Assembly: GCF_020400605.1 (NCBI RefSeq)
Contig: NZ_JAINRD010000009.1
Span: forward strand, 186,001 to 250,000
Direction: 5' to 3'
Source: Streptomyces aculeolatus
GTDB lineage: Bacteria > Actinomycetota > Actinomycetes > Streptomycetales > Streptomycetaceae
DNA: 64,000 nt
Part shown: one piece after another, positions 1-8,591 of the stretch
Layout of the letters: every line of letters begins with the position of its first letter
Numbering within the stretch: position 1 is the first letter of the stretch
The notes under the pieces: model-generated
What the model saw: only the letters and a program-made list of their open reading frames with translations
Databases searched by the model: none
What the model was told of the DNA's origin: nothing
Program-made: the position numbers and the translations under genes

Positions 1-148
1 GGCTCGTCACCCCCAGGTGAACAGCGCCTCGCCGGCCTTGATCTCCCCGTCCTCCGCCACCGCGGACAGCGCGCCCCCGTCCGCGTCCAGCGCCACCACC
101 GGCGAGCCCGATGGCGCGGCCGGTGAGGGAGGACGAGACTTGGGTCAT
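1..148 (-). pseudogene. crr: PTS glucose-type EIIA (crr) with large internal deletion
   Basis: EIIA-Glc normally receives phosphate from HPr on a histidine and passes it to EIIB. Reading leftward from the ATG at 148-146, the first 15 codons give a typical actinobacterial EIIA start (MTQVSSSLTGRAIGL). The next recognisable sequence is the family's C-terminus in another frame (PVVALDADGGALSAV, then EDGEIKAGEALFTWG and a stop at 9-7). About 100 residues, including both active-site histidines, are absent, and the junction near 100-103 changes frame. The ribosome site (GGAGG, 7 nt before ATG) is intact. It is divergent from the next gene. An assembly collapse cannot be excluded. Confidence 0.75.
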
Positions 149-461
149 GCCGGGGCCTCCAGAAGACAGCGGGGGGTCGGCGCCGCCCGCGTCCGTGGGG
201 GCCGCGCCGCTCCTGAAGCGTAACCAATCGGAATTTGCCATTCCGTGCCGAGCGGACCCGCCGGGGCGAAGCCGCCCCGCGGCCCCCGGACCGGCCCCGG
301 AGCGGTCCACGGGGCGGCACCCCGCCCCGTGGACCGCCCCCGCCCCCGCGCCGGCCGCCGACCCGGCCTGCGCGCAGGGCCGTTCGCGCCTGCAGGTAAG
401 GTCAGAGCGCATCGTCGGCGCGTCTGGCGGGACCGGCGGGAACGGACGGGGAGGCAGGCGG
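149..461. promoter_or_regulatory. Divergent intergenic region between crr remnant and phosphatidyltransferase
   Basis: This 313-bp region must hold promoters for both directions. The only clear structure is an imperfect operator-like inverted repeat at 230-244 (GGAAT-5 nt-ATTCC) in a local AT-richer patch. A GGGGAGG ribosome site sits at 449-455 for the rightward gene. I see no DasR consensus and no credible short gene. Confidence 0.35.
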
Positions 462-1079
462 GTGGAGGTCCAGGAGACTCAGCGGACGGACCAGATCTTC
501 ACCGTTCCCAACCTCCTCAGCATGTCCCGGCTCGTCCTGGTGCCCGTCTTCCTGTGGCTCATCCTCTGGCCCGAGTTCGACGGCCCCAACGCCGACGGAT
601 GGGCGCTGGCGATCCTCGCCTTCAGCGGCATCAGCGACTACCTCGACGGCAAGCTCGCCCGCCGCTGGAACCAGGTCTCGAACCTGGGCCGCATCCTGGA
701 CCCGGCCGCCGACCGGCTCTACATCCTGGCCACGCTCGTCGGCCTGACCTGGCGGGAGATCCTGCCGCTGTGGCTGACCGTCCTGCTGCTCTCCCGCGAC
801 GCGATCGTCGGCGCGGCCGTCTGGATGCTCGGCCGCCACGGCTACCCGCCGCCGCAGGTGAACTTTCTCGGCAAGTCCGCCACCTTCTGTCTGATGTACG
901 CCTTCCCGTTGCTCCTCCTCAGTGACGCAAGTGGATGGGTGTCGTCACTCTCTGCTATTTTCGGATGGGCGTTCGCCGGCTGGGGTACAGCGCTGTACTG
1001 GTGGGCCGGCGGCCTCTACCTCGTTCAGGTGCGCCGTCTCATCCGAGGGGACGCCCGCGCGGACACCACCCCCGACTAG
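462..1079 (+). CDS. CDP-alcohol phosphatidyltransferase, probable eukaryote-type cardiolipin synthase
   Basis: This is an integral membrane enzyme of phospholipid synthesis, 205 residues. The CDP-alcohol phosphotransferase signature D-G-x2-A-R-x8-G-x3-D-x3-D is complete (D62, G63, A66, R67, G76, D80, D84) and lies between hydrophobic segments; four to six membrane spans are apparent. The GTG at 462 was chosen because GGGGAGG lies about 7 nt upstream and the conserved reading begins there; the frame is open further upstream without homology. The S. coelicolor gene in this position was described as a cardiolipin synthase using CDP-diacylglycerol and phosphatidylglycerol (recalled). PGP synthase is the alternative, because the sequence motif alone does not separate the two. 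Confidence 0.85.
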   Translation: MEVQETQRTDQIFTVPNLLSMSRLVLVPVFLWLILWPEFDGPNADGWALAILAFSGISDYLDGKLARRWNQVSNLGRILDPAADRLYILATLVGLTWREILPLWLTVLLLSRDAIVGAAVWMLGRHGYPPPQVNFLGKSATFCLMYAFPLLLLSDASGWVSSLSAIFGWAFAGWGTALYWWAGGLYLVQVRRLIRGDARADTTPD

Positions 1080-1126
1080 GCGGCAGCCGGCATCGCCGTC
1101 TCACGCCCAAGGAGGACGCTTCCGAT

Positions 1127-3622
1127 ATGAAGGCCGTCGTGATGGCTGGGGGCGAAGGCACCCGCCTGCGCCCCATGACCGCGAGCATGCCCAAGCCCCT
1201 GCTGCCGGTGGTGAACCGGCCGATCATGGAGCACGTCCTGCGGCTGCTCAAACGCCACGGGCTCACGGAGACGGTGGTGACCGTCCAGTTCCTCGCCTCC
1301 CTGGTGCGGAACTACTTCGGGGACGGCGAAGAGCTCGGCATGGAGCTCTCGTACGCCAACGAGGACCGTCCACTGGGCACCGCCGGCAGCGTGAAGAACG
1401 CCGAGGAGGCGCTGAAGGACGACTCGTTCCTGGTCATCTCCGGCGACGCGCTCACCGACTTCGACCTCACCGACCTGATCGCGTTCCACCGCGAGAAGGG
1501 CGCGCTGGTCACCGTCTGCCTCACCAGGGTCCCCAACCCGCTGGAGTTCGGCATCACCATCGTCGACGAGGAGGGCAAGGTCGAGCGGTTCCTGGAGAAG
1601 CCCACCTGGGGCCAGGTCTTCTCCGACACCGTCAACACCGGCATCTACGTGATGGAGCCCGAGGTCTTCGACTACGTCGAGGCGGACACCTCGGTCGACT
1701 GGTCCGGTGACGTCTTCCCGCAGCTGATGAAGGACGGCAAGCCGATCTACGGCTATGTGGCGGAAGGCTACTGGGAGGACGTCGGCACCCACGAGAGCTA
1801 CGTCAAGGCGCAGGCCGACGTGCTGGAGGGCAAGGTCGACCTCGACCTCGACGGCTTCGAGATCTCACCCGGCGTCTGGATCGCCGAGGGCGCCGAGGTG
1901 CACCCCGAGGCCGTCCTGCGCGGCCCGCTCTACATCGGCGACTACGCCAAGGTCGAGCAGGGCGCCGAGGTCCGCGAGCACTCCGTGCTCGGCTCCAACG
2001 TCGTCGTCAAGCAGGGCGCGTTCCTGCACCGCGCCGTCATCCACGACAACGTCTACGTCGGCGGCCACACCAACCTCCGCGGCTGCGTCATCGGCAAGAA
2101 CACCGACGTCATGCGCGCGGCGCGGATCGAGGACGGCGCGGTCATCGGCGACGAGTGCCTGATCGGCGAAGAATCGATCATCCAGGGCAATGTGCGGGTC
2201 TACCCCTTCAAGACCATCGAAGCGGGCGCGTTCGTCAACACCTCGGTGATCTGGGAGTCGCGCGGTCAGGCCCACCTCTTCGGCGCCCGCGGCGTCTCCG
2301 GCATCCTCAACGTCGAGATCACCCCCGAGCTGGCCGTCCGGCTGGCCGGCGCGTACGCCACCACCCTGAAGAAGGGCTCCAGCGTCACCACCGCCCGCGA
2401 CCACTCCCGCGGCGCCCGGGCGCTCAAGCGCGCGGTGATCTCCGCGCTCCAGGCGAGTGCCATAGACGTACGGGACCTGGAGAACGTGCCGCTGCCCGTG
2501 GCCCGGCAGCAGACCGCGCGCGGCAGCGCCGGCGGCATCATGATCCGCACCACCCCCGGCGTACAGGACTCCGTCGACATCATGTTCCTCGACGAGCGCG
2601 GCGCCGACCTCTCCCAGGCCGCCCAGCGCAAGCTCGACCGCGTCTACGCCCGCCAGGAGTACCGCCGCGCGTTCCCCGGCGAGATCGGCGACCTGAGCTT
2701 CCCCGCCAGCGTCTTCGACTCCTACACCGGCTCGCTGCTGCGCGCCGTGGACACCGCCGGCATCGCCGAGGCCGGCCTGAAGGTCGTCGTCGACGCCTCG
2801 CACGGCAGCGCCGGCCTGGTCCTCCCGAGCCTCCTCGGCCGCCTCGGCGTGGACGCGCTCACCATCAACCCCGGCCTGGACGAGTCCCGCCCGACCGAGA
2901 CGCCGCAGTCGCGCCGCGCCGGCCTCGTGCGCCTCGGCGAGATCGTCTCGTCCGCGCGCGCCGCCTTCGGCGTGCGCTTCGACCCCGTCGGCGAGCGCAT
3001 CTCGCTGGTCGACGAGAAGGGCCGGATCGTCGAGGACGACCGGGCACTGCTCGTGATGCTGGACCTGGTCGCGGCGGAGCGGCGCAGCGGCCGGGTGGCG
3101 ATGCCGGTGACGACGACGCGTATCGCAGAGCAGGTGGCCGCGTACCACGGCACACAGGTGGAGTGGACGACCACGTCGCCCGACGACCTCGCCCGGGTGG
3201 CGCGGATGGACGGCACGGTCTTCGGCGGCGACGGCCGCGGCGGCTTCATCGTCCCGGAGTTCTCCTCCGTCTTCGACGGCGCCGCCGCGTTCGCCCGGCT
3301 CACCGGCCTGGTCGCGCGCACGCAGCTCACCCTCAGCCAGATCGACGCCCGCATCCCGCAGGCGTACGTGCTCGGCCGCGACCTGGCCACGCCGTGGGCC
3401 GTCAAGGGCATGGTCATGCGCCGGGTGGTGGAGGCCGCGGGCTCCCGGGAGGTCGACACCACCGACGGCGTCCGCGTGGTGGAGGCCGACGGCCGCTGGG
3501 TGCTGGTGCTGCCGGACCGCGCCGAGGCGGTCACGCACCTGTGGGCCGAGGGCCCCGACCAGGCGTCCGCCGAAGCCCTGCTCGACGAGTGGGCGGCGGT
3601 CGTCGACGGGAGCGCCGACTGA
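1127..3622 (+). CDS. GDP-mannose pyrophosphorylase-like protein with degenerate phosphomannomutase domain
   Basis: An 831-residue three-part protein. Residues 1-235 are a nucleotidyltransferase with the GGEGTRLRP loop (8-16) and K23-P24; about 250-380 are left-handed beta-helix repeats; about 385-831 are a phosphomannomutase/phosphoglucomutase-like region. The N-terminal part should form GDP-mannose (or a related NDP-sugar) from the sugar-1-phosphate for glycan and protein mannosylation. In the mutase part the catalytic TASHN loop reads IRTTPG (near 472-478) and the metal loop DGDxDR reads DPVGER (619-624), so mutase activity is unlikely. Start: ATG with AAGGAGG at 1109-1115. It lies 47 bp after the phosphatidyltransferase gene, possibly in the same transcript. 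Confidence 0.88.
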   Translation: MKAVVMAGGEGTRLRPMTASMPKPLLPVVNRPIMEHVLRLLKRHGLTETVVTVQFLASLVRNYFGDGEELGMELSYANEDRPLGTAGSVKNAEEALKDDSFLVISGDALTDFDLTDLIAFHREKGALVTVCLTRVPNPLEFGITIVDEEGKVERFLEKPTWGQVFSDTVNTGIYVMEPEVFDYVEADTSVDWSGDVFPQLMKDGKPIYGYVAEGYWEDVGTHESYVKAQADVLEGKVDLDLDGFEISPGVWIAEGAEVHPEAVLRGPLYIGDYAKVEQGAEVREHSVLGSNVVVKQGAFLHRAVIHDNVYVGGHTNLRGCVIGKNTDVMRAARIEDGAVIGDECLIGEESIIQGNVRVYPFKTIEAGAFVNTSVIWESRGQAHLFGARGVSGILNVEITPELAVRLAGAYATTLKKGSSVTTARDHSRGARALKRAVISALQASAIDVRDLENVPLPVARQQTARGSAGGIMIRTTPGVQDSVDIMFLDERGADLSQAAQRKLDRVYARQEYRRAFPGEIGDLSFPASVFDSYTGSLLRAVDTAGIAEAGLKVVVDASHGSAGLVLPSLLGRLGVDALTINPGLDESRPTETPQSRRAGLVRLGEIVSSARAAFGVRFDPVGERISLVDEKGRIVEDDRALLVMLDLVAAERRSGRVAMPVTTTRIAEQVAAYHGTQVEWTTTSPDDLARVARMDGTVFGGDGRGGFIVPEFSSVFDGAAAFARLTGLVARTQLTLSQIDARIPQAYVLGRDLATPWAVKGMVMRRVVEAAGSREVDTTDGVRVVEADGRWVLVLPDRAEAVTHLWAEGPDQASAEALLDEWAAVVDGSAD

Positions 3623-3694
3623 CGCGGGCACAGCGGAGCGAGAGTTCACCCAACCCAGGGGTCGCGGCACCATAAGGGCTCCCGGCGTGCAACG

Positions 3695-4597
3695 ATGTCC
3701 GGCATGCCGCAGCAGCCCCCCGAACGGAGCAGCGCCCCGGCGCGCCCCCGTCCGGACGCCTCCATGTCGCTGCTGACCCGGCTGATGGACCACAGCCTGG
3801 ACGACGGGTACGCCGAGGCCGCCGCGCGTCACGGCGTACGCCCGCGCGGCGAGCGGCTGCCGCAGCGCCTGCGCGGGCGCGCCTGGCTGGCCGTCGGCCT
3901 GGTGCTGACCGCCCTGGTGCTCACCGTCGGCGCCGCCGAGGCGCGCATCGAGGCACCGGACCTCGCCCGCGAGCGCGAGGAGCTGATCGAGCGGGTCGAG
4001 GACCGTACCGCCGCGGCGGACGACCTCGACCGCACGATCGAGAAACTGCACCGCGAGGTCGCCGACCGGCAGCGCGAGGCGCTGGAGGAGAGCGGAAGCG
4101 ACGAGGCCGCCCTGCTCGCGCTGCTGGCCGGGGCCGCCGAGGCGGAGGGCCCCGGCGTACGCCTCGTGGTCGACGACGCCGCCGATGCGGGCACCGGCGC
4201 GACCGGCGGCCCGCGCAGCTCCACGAGCTTCGCCGACGACGGCCGCGTACGCGACCGCGACCTCCAGCGCATCGTCAACGGCCTCTGGCTCGCCGGCGCC
4301 GAGGCCGTCTCCGTCAACGGCCGCCGCCTCACCGCGCTGTCCGCGATCCGCGCCGCGGGCGACGCCATCCTCGTCGACAACCGCCCGCTGGCACCGCCGT
4401 ACACGGTGCTGGCCATCGGCGACGGCGAGCGCCTCCTGGAGCGGTTCCGCGACAACGCGGACGGCCGCTACCTGGAGGTGCTCCAGGACAACTACGGCAT
4501 CAGGGCCGGGATCTCCACACGTGAAGACCTCCGGCTGCCGGCCGCCACCGGCCTGTCCCTACGCCACGCAGAACCGAAGGAGAACAACCCCTCGTGA
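3695..4597 (+). CDS. DUF881 family membrane protein
   Basis: A 300-residue single-pass membrane protein. A Pro/Arg-rich cytoplasmic N-terminus is followed by a membrane segment (about 63-82), a charged coiled-coil (about 88-130) and the DUF881 domain (about 135-290), which contains the conserved sequence V-N-G-R-R-L-T-A-L-S. The family is linked to division and sporulation genes in Actinobacteria and Firmicutes, with no proven biochemical activity. The stop overlaps the next start (GTGA at 4594-4597), so translation is probably coupled. ATG 3695 is used; ATG 3704 is an alternative. Confidence 0.85.
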   Translation: MSGMPQQPPERSSAPARPRPDASMSLLTRLMDHSLDDGYAEAAARHGVRPRGERLPQRLRGRAWLAVGLVLTALVLTVGAAEARIEAPDLAREREELIERVEDRTAAADDLDRTIEKLHREVADRQREALEESGSDEAALLALLAGAAEAEGPGVRLVVDDAADAGTGATGGPRSSTSFADDGRVRDRDLQRIVNGLWLAGAEAVSVNGRRLTALSAIRAAGDAILVDNRPLAPPYTVLAIGDGERLLERFRDNADGRYLEVLQDNYGIRAGISTREDLRLPAATGLSLRHAEPKENNPS

Positions 4598-4926
4598 TCG
4601 CCGTACTGGGCCTCGTCGCGGGCATCGTCATGGGCCTCGTGGTCCAGCCCGTGGTGCCGGCGGGCCTGGAGCCGTACCTGCCCATCGCCGTCGTCGCCGC
4701 GCTCGACGCGGTCTTCGGGGCGCTGCGTGCCATGCTCGACGGGATCTTCGACGACAAGGTCTTCGTGGTGTCGTTCCTGTCGAACGTCGTCGTGGCCGCG
4801 CTGATCGTCTTCCTCGGCGATAAGCTGGGCGTCGGCGCGCAGCTCTCCACGGGCGTCGTGGTCGTCCTGGGCATCCGGATCTTCTCGAACGCCGCCGCCA
4901 TCCGGCGGCATGTCTTCCAGGCGTGA
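4594..4926 (+). CDS. sbp: Small basic protein Sbp (DUF1290)
   Basis: A 110-residue membrane protein with an N-terminal span (3-22), a central span and a conserved core around D-A-V-F-G-A-L-R-A (about 37-45) and D-D-K-V-F. Sbp lies near ftsZ or division genes in Bacillus and Actinobacteria; its molecular role is not settled. Its start overlaps the stop of the upstream DUF881 gene and its stop overlaps the ATG of the downstream one. The three genes therefore look like one translationally coupled unit and may form one membrane complex (inference). Confidence 0.9.
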   Translation: MIAVLGLVAGIVMGLVVQPVVPAGLEPYLPIAVVAALDAVFGALRAMLDGIFDDKVFVVSFLSNVVVAALIVFLGDKLGVGAQLSTGVVVVLGIRIFSNAAAIRRHVFQA

Positions 4927-6167
4927 TGCACGTGTCCGACGAGACTCCCGCGAACTCCCCGCGCCCCGGCGACCCGCCCGCCGCGTACCCCGAGGGCACG
5001 CCCGGCGTACCGCCCGGGCCGCCTCCCGCGCCCCCGCGCCCGCCGGCACCCAGGCACCAGCCGCCGCGCCACGCGTCCCGCGAGCACCCGCCGCCGCGCC
5101 GCTCGCGCGAGCAGGGGCCGGCGCAGCCGCCCCGGCACGCCTCCCGCGAGCAACCGCCCCAGCCGCCGCGCCGGCAGCCCCCGCAGCCGCCCGAGGAGCC
5201 GCAGCCGCCCGCACAGCAGCCGCTGCGCAAACCCCCCGGACAGCAACGGCCCCCGGCGCAGCAGCAACCCCGTACGCAGCAGCAACTCCCCGCCCAGCAG
5301 CGGCCCCCCGTGCAGCAGCGGCCGCCCGCGCCGCAGCTCCCCGGGGCCCCGCCGCCCGGGCGCACGGCGCCCGCGGACCGCTCCGCGCCCCCCGAGCCAC
5401 CCGGACCGCCCGCCCCGCCCGAGCCGTCGCTCGGCGCCGGCAGGCGCCGCCTGGCCGACTCCGTGTGGCCGCCCCGGCTGACCCGCTCCCAACTGATCGT
5501 CGCCCTGTTGCTGTTCGTACTCGGTCTGGGCCTGGCCATCCAGGTCCGCTCCACCGGCGAGTCCAGCGCGCTGCGCGGCGCGCGGCAGGAGGACCTCGTA
5601 CGGATCCTGGACGAGCTGGACGACCGCACCCAGCGTCTGGAGGACGAGCGCGAGCGGCTGGAGGACCAGAAGGCGGAGCTGGAGAACAGCTCCGACCAGG
5701 CCGAGGAGGCGCGCCGCCAGACGGAGGCCAAGGAGCGCCAGCTCGGCGTGCTGGCGGGCACCGTCGCCGCCGAGGGCCCCGGCATCGAGATCACCGTCCG
5801 CGGTCCCGAGGGGGCCGGCTCCGAGGGGGCGGTGGAGGCGGACATGCTGCTCGACACGATCCAGGAGCTGCGCGCGGCCGGCGCGGAGGCGATCCAGATC
5901 AACGGCGTCCGCGTGGTCGCAGGCACGCACTTCGCCGACTCCGGCGAGAACGACGTGGCGATCGACGGCCGCACGGTCTCCCAGCCGTACGTCTTCCGCG
6001 TGATCGGCCGCGCCGAGGATCTGGAGCCCGCGCTGAACATCCCCGGTGGGGTGGTTCAGACCATGGAGGAGGAGCAGGCTACGGTGTCCATCGAGCCCCG
6101 GGACACGGTCCTCGTGGACGCCTTGCGGCGGGAGAAGCGGCCTGACTACGCTCGGTCGTCGTCGTGA
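4926..6167 (+). CDS. DUF881 family membrane protein with Pro/Gln-rich N-terminus
   Basis: 413 residues. The first roughly 175 are an unusually long Pro/Gln/Arg-rich low-complexity cytoplasmic tail, followed by a membrane segment (about 190-207), a strongly charged coiled-coil (about 212-275) and a DUF881 domain containing I-Q-I-N-G-V-R-V-V-A-G. It is paralogous to the gene two upstream. ATG 4926 overlaps the sbp stop (TGATG); GTG 4923 and GTG 4932 are close alternatives and no strong ribosome site is visible, which fits coupled translation. The low-complexity tail may be a docking or condensate-forming segment (speculative). Confidence 0.83.
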   Translation: MHVSDETPANSPRPGDPPAAYPEGTPGVPPGPPPAPPRPPAPRHQPPRHASREHPPPRRSREQGPAQPPRHASREQPPQPPRRQPPQPPEEPQPPAQQPLRKPPGQQRPPAQQQPRTQQQLPAQQRPPVQQRPPAPQLPGAPPPGRTAPADRSAPPEPPGPPAPPEPSLGAGRRRLADSVWPPRLTRSQLIVALLLFVLGLGLAIQVRSTGESSALRGARQEDLVRILDELDDRTQRLEDERERLEDQKAELENSSDQAEEARRQTEAKERQLGVLAGTVAAEGPGIEITVRGPEGAGSEGAVEADMLLDTIQELRAAGAEAIQINGVRVVAGTHFADSGENDVAIDGRTVSQPYVFRVIGRAEDLEPALNIPGGVVQTMEEEQATVSIEPRDTVLVDALRREKRPDYARSSS

Positions 6168-6323
6168 CCTCAAGGTTACGGGGGGTCGACGCATCGGCTG
6201 CTGTCGCGTGAGGGAAACTGTCCGGGGGTTGTGGACGTTCAGTGAATGTCCGGTGCCGCTGATGCGCGTGTCGAGTGATCTGCTCGAGCACGGGCCTGTC
6301 CGACGGTCAAGGGGAAATCGCCC

Positions 6324-7148
6324 GTGAAGTTGTTCGCTAAGTTGTTCGGGAGGGGCTCGGCGGATCGGCCGGGTCGGCACCGCGCCGCGTCCCAGGGCGG
6401 CGAGGCCGGCGAGCGCGCCCTGTACCGGGATCAGGCGCCGCCGCCCGGCGACATTCCGGGCGCTCCGGGCGAGTCTTATGTTGACCCTGCCTCGTCGGGC
6501 CGCATAGGTTTCGGGGAACCATCAACCTCAAGTGCGGGTGGAGGGTTCGCCCCCGGCTCGCATCCGCCCGACGCCGCTGCGGGCGCTCCGCAGCAGGAGG
6601 CGCAGTCCATGGACCTGCCGGTATGCAACAGGTGCGGGGCCCGCAACGCCCAGGCGAGCCGGTTCTGCTCCAACTGCGGTGCGCCGCTGCGGGCAGGTGT
6701 GGCCGAGCGCCCCTCGGAGACCACCACCACGATCTCCATCTCGGGCCTTGAGGCATACGAGGCCGAGGTCGCCAGCGGTGGCGGGCAGACGCTGCCGCCG
6801 CTGTCGTCCGAGGCGCAGGCTGCCGTCGACGCGCTGCCGCCCGGCTCCGCGCTGCTCGTCGTCCGCCGCGGCCCCAACTCGGGGGCCCGGTTCCTGCTGG
6901 ACAGCGAGCTGACCACGGTCGGGCGCCACCCGCAGAGCGACATCTTCCTGGACGACGTCACGGTCTCCCGGCGGCACGTGGAGTTCCGCCGGACCCCTGA
7001 CGGCCGGTTCTCGGTCGCCGACGTCGGCAGCCTCAACGGCACGTACGTCAACCGCGAGCGGATCGACGAGATCGAGCTGACCAGCGGGGACGAGGTGCAG
7101 ATCGGGAAGTTCCGGCTGGTTTTCTTCGCCAGTCGGCGCGCCGCCTGA
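6324..7148 (+). CDS. FHA-domain regulator with zinc ribbon (GarA/OdhI-like)
   Basis: 274 residues. A zinc ribbon has C101-x2-C104 and C115-x2-C118. A phospho-acceptor motif S-E-T-T-T-T-I-S (131-138) follows. A C-terminal FHA domain (about 175-270) carries the phosphothreonine-binding residues G200-R201, S215-R216-R217-H218 and L237-N238-G239. In mycobacteria and corynebacteria the equivalent threonine is phosphorylated by Ser/Thr kinases, which closes the protein on its own FHA domain and relieves inhibition of 2-oxoglutarate dehydrogenase and glutamate enzymes. By analogy this is a kinase-controlled metabolic switch. The GTG is preceded by AAGGGGA. The zinc ribbon is an addition to the short GarA architecture. 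Confidence 0.88.
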   Translation: MKLFAKLFGRGSADRPGRHRAASQGGEAGERALYRDQAPPPGDIPGAPGESYVDPASSGRIGFGEPSTSSAGGGFAPGSHPPDAAAGAPQQEAQSMDLPVCNRCGARNAQASRFCSNCGAPLRAGVAERPSETTTTISISGLEAYEAEVASGGGQTLPPLSSEAQAAVDALPPGSALLVVRRGPNSGARFLLDSELTTVGRHPQSDIFLDDVTVSRRHVEFRRTPDGRFSVADVGSLNGTYVNRERIDEIELTSGDEVQIGKFRLVFFASRRAA

Positions 7149-7180
7149 CGGCGGGAGCACACGACCACGGGACGGAAGCG

Positions 7181-7906
7181 ATGGGCGACACCCCGAGGGG
7201 CGGCACCGCCGCCCCGGAAGCGGACCGGCCGGACCGGCGCCGGGCGCGCGACCGGCAGTTGAGCATCGGGGGCGTCCTCGCCGTGCTCCGCGAGGAGTTC
7301 CCCGAGGTCACCATCTCCAAGATCCGCTTCCTGGAGTCGGAGGGCCTGGTCGAGCCGCAGCGCTCGCCGGGCGGCTACCGCAAGTTCGGCGCCGCGGACG
7401 TCGACCGGCTGGCCCGGATCCTGCGCATGCAGCGGGACCACTACCTGCCGCTGAAGGTCATCCGCGAGCAGTTGGACGCCGAGCCCGGGCCCGGTAGCGC
7501 CCCCGGGGCCCCCTCCGCCGCCGCGGATGCCCCGCACGATCCCCGTATCGACCGTGCGACGCTCCTGCGCACCGCCGCCGTCGGCGAGGACGAGCTGGCG
7601 TCCTGGGAGGAGTTCGGCCTCGTCGCGCCGGACGCCGACGGGCTCTACGACGCGGACGCGGCCGCCGTCGCCCGCCTGGTCGCAGAGCTCGGCAGCTACG
7701 GGCTCCAGGCGCGCCACCTGCGCGGCCTGAAGGCCGCCGCCGACCGCGAGGCCGGCCTCGTCGAACAGGTCATCGGCCCGCTGCGGCGGCACCGCAGCCC
7801 GCAGACCCGGGCCCACGCGGAATCCACCGCCGAACGGCTGATCGAGCTGTCCGCGCGGCTGCACACGACCCTCGTACGGTCCTCACTGCGGGTCGCCGGC
7901 AACTGA
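7181..7906 (+). CDS. ftsR: MerR-type transcriptional regulator FtsR
   Basis: 241 residues. An N-terminal winged helix (about 24-100) contains the helix sequence around T-I-S-K-I-R-F-L-E-S-E-G-L-V and the wing S-P-G-G-Y-R-K-F. A Pro/Ala linker and an all-helical C-terminal domain follow. Orthologues beside the FHA gene in Corynebacterium activate ftsZ. It sits 32 bp after the FHA gene, in the usual actinobacterial order, so co-expression with the FHA switch is likely. ATG 7181 is preceded by GGAAG. Confidence 0.87.
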   Translation: MGDTPRGGTAAPEADRPDRRRARDRQLSIGGVLAVLREEFPEVTISKIRFLESEGLVEPQRSPGGYRKFGAADVDRLARILRMQRDHYLPLKVIREQLDAEPGPGSAPGAPSAAADAPHDPRIDRATLLRTAAVGEDELASWEEFGLVAPDADGLYDADAAAVARLVAELGSYGLQARHLRGLKAAADREAGLVEQVIGPLRRHRSPQTRAHAESTAERLIELSARLHTTLVRSSLRVAGN

Positions 7907-7959
7907 CCGGTCCCGTGCTCGACTACCCAAAACCGCCGGGGTCGGCCTAGGGTTGCTGT

Positions 7960-8433
7960 GTGAACGAGCTCGACGTTGTGGGTGTCCGGGTGGAAATGCC
8001 CTCGAACCAACCGATCGTTCTCCTGCGTGAAGTGGGCGGCGACCGGTACCTCCCCATCTGGATCGGTCCCGGGGAGGCGACGGCGATCGCCTTCGCGCAG
8101 CAGGGCATGACCCCCGCGCGCCCGCTGACCCATGATCTGTTCAAGAACGTGCTGGACGCGGTCGGCCAGGAGCTTTCCGAGGTGCGGATCACGGACCTGC
8201 GGGAGGGCGTGTTCTACGCCGAGCTGGTGTTCTCCGGCGGTGCCGAGGTGAGCGCCCGCCCCTCCGACGCCATCGCGCTCGCGCTGCGCACCGGCACGCC
8301 GATCTACGGCAGCGAAGGAGTGCTCAACGACGCGGGTATCTCGATCCCGGACGAGCAGGAGGACGAGGTGGAGAAGTTCCGCGAGTTCCTCGACCAGATC
8401 ACGCCCGAGGACTTCGGTACGAACCCCCAGTGA
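7960..8433 (+). CDS. DUF151 / bifunctional nuclease-domain protein
   Basis: 157 residues, full length for the family, with conserved L-P-I-W-I-G (about 28-33), A-I-A-F-A and the A-R-P-S-D-A-I-A-L-A-L-R segment. Plant and Thermotoga relatives bind or cleave nucleic acid in vitro; the role in actinomycetes is unproven. GTG 7960 is chosen because TAGGGT at 7948-7953 forms a -10 hexamer directly upstream with no ribosome site, so the mRNA is probably leaderless. Together with the MerR genes on each side it forms a block conserved across Streptomyces (recalled). Confidence 0.87.
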   Translation: MNELDVVGVRVEMPSNQPIVLLREVGGDRYLPIWIGPGEATAIAFAQQGMTPARPLTHDLFKNVLDAVGQELSEVRITDLREGVFYAELVFSGGAEVSARPSDAIALALRTGTPIYGSEGVLNDAGISIPDEQEDEVEKFREFLDQITPEDFGTNPQ

Positions 8434-8591
8434 CAGCCGCCCGCGGTAGCCCGCCCGGGCCTACCGCACGGGCGCCCCGGGCAAACCACCCGTAGGGTGA
8501 TGAGCACCCGGCGTGCCCCGTGTGGCGTTCGTTGACGCGCCCGGGCCGACTGCCTACCGTCGGGAGGCAGGTCAGGGAGCGGGAGGTCGGC

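Noticed and set aside
4900..5400. Possible repeat array in CCGCAGCAG-type sequence
   Set aside because: The periodicity is codon-level Pro/Gln low complexity in the DUF881 protein, without uniform repeats and spacers, so it is neither a CRISPR array nor a true DNA repeat family.
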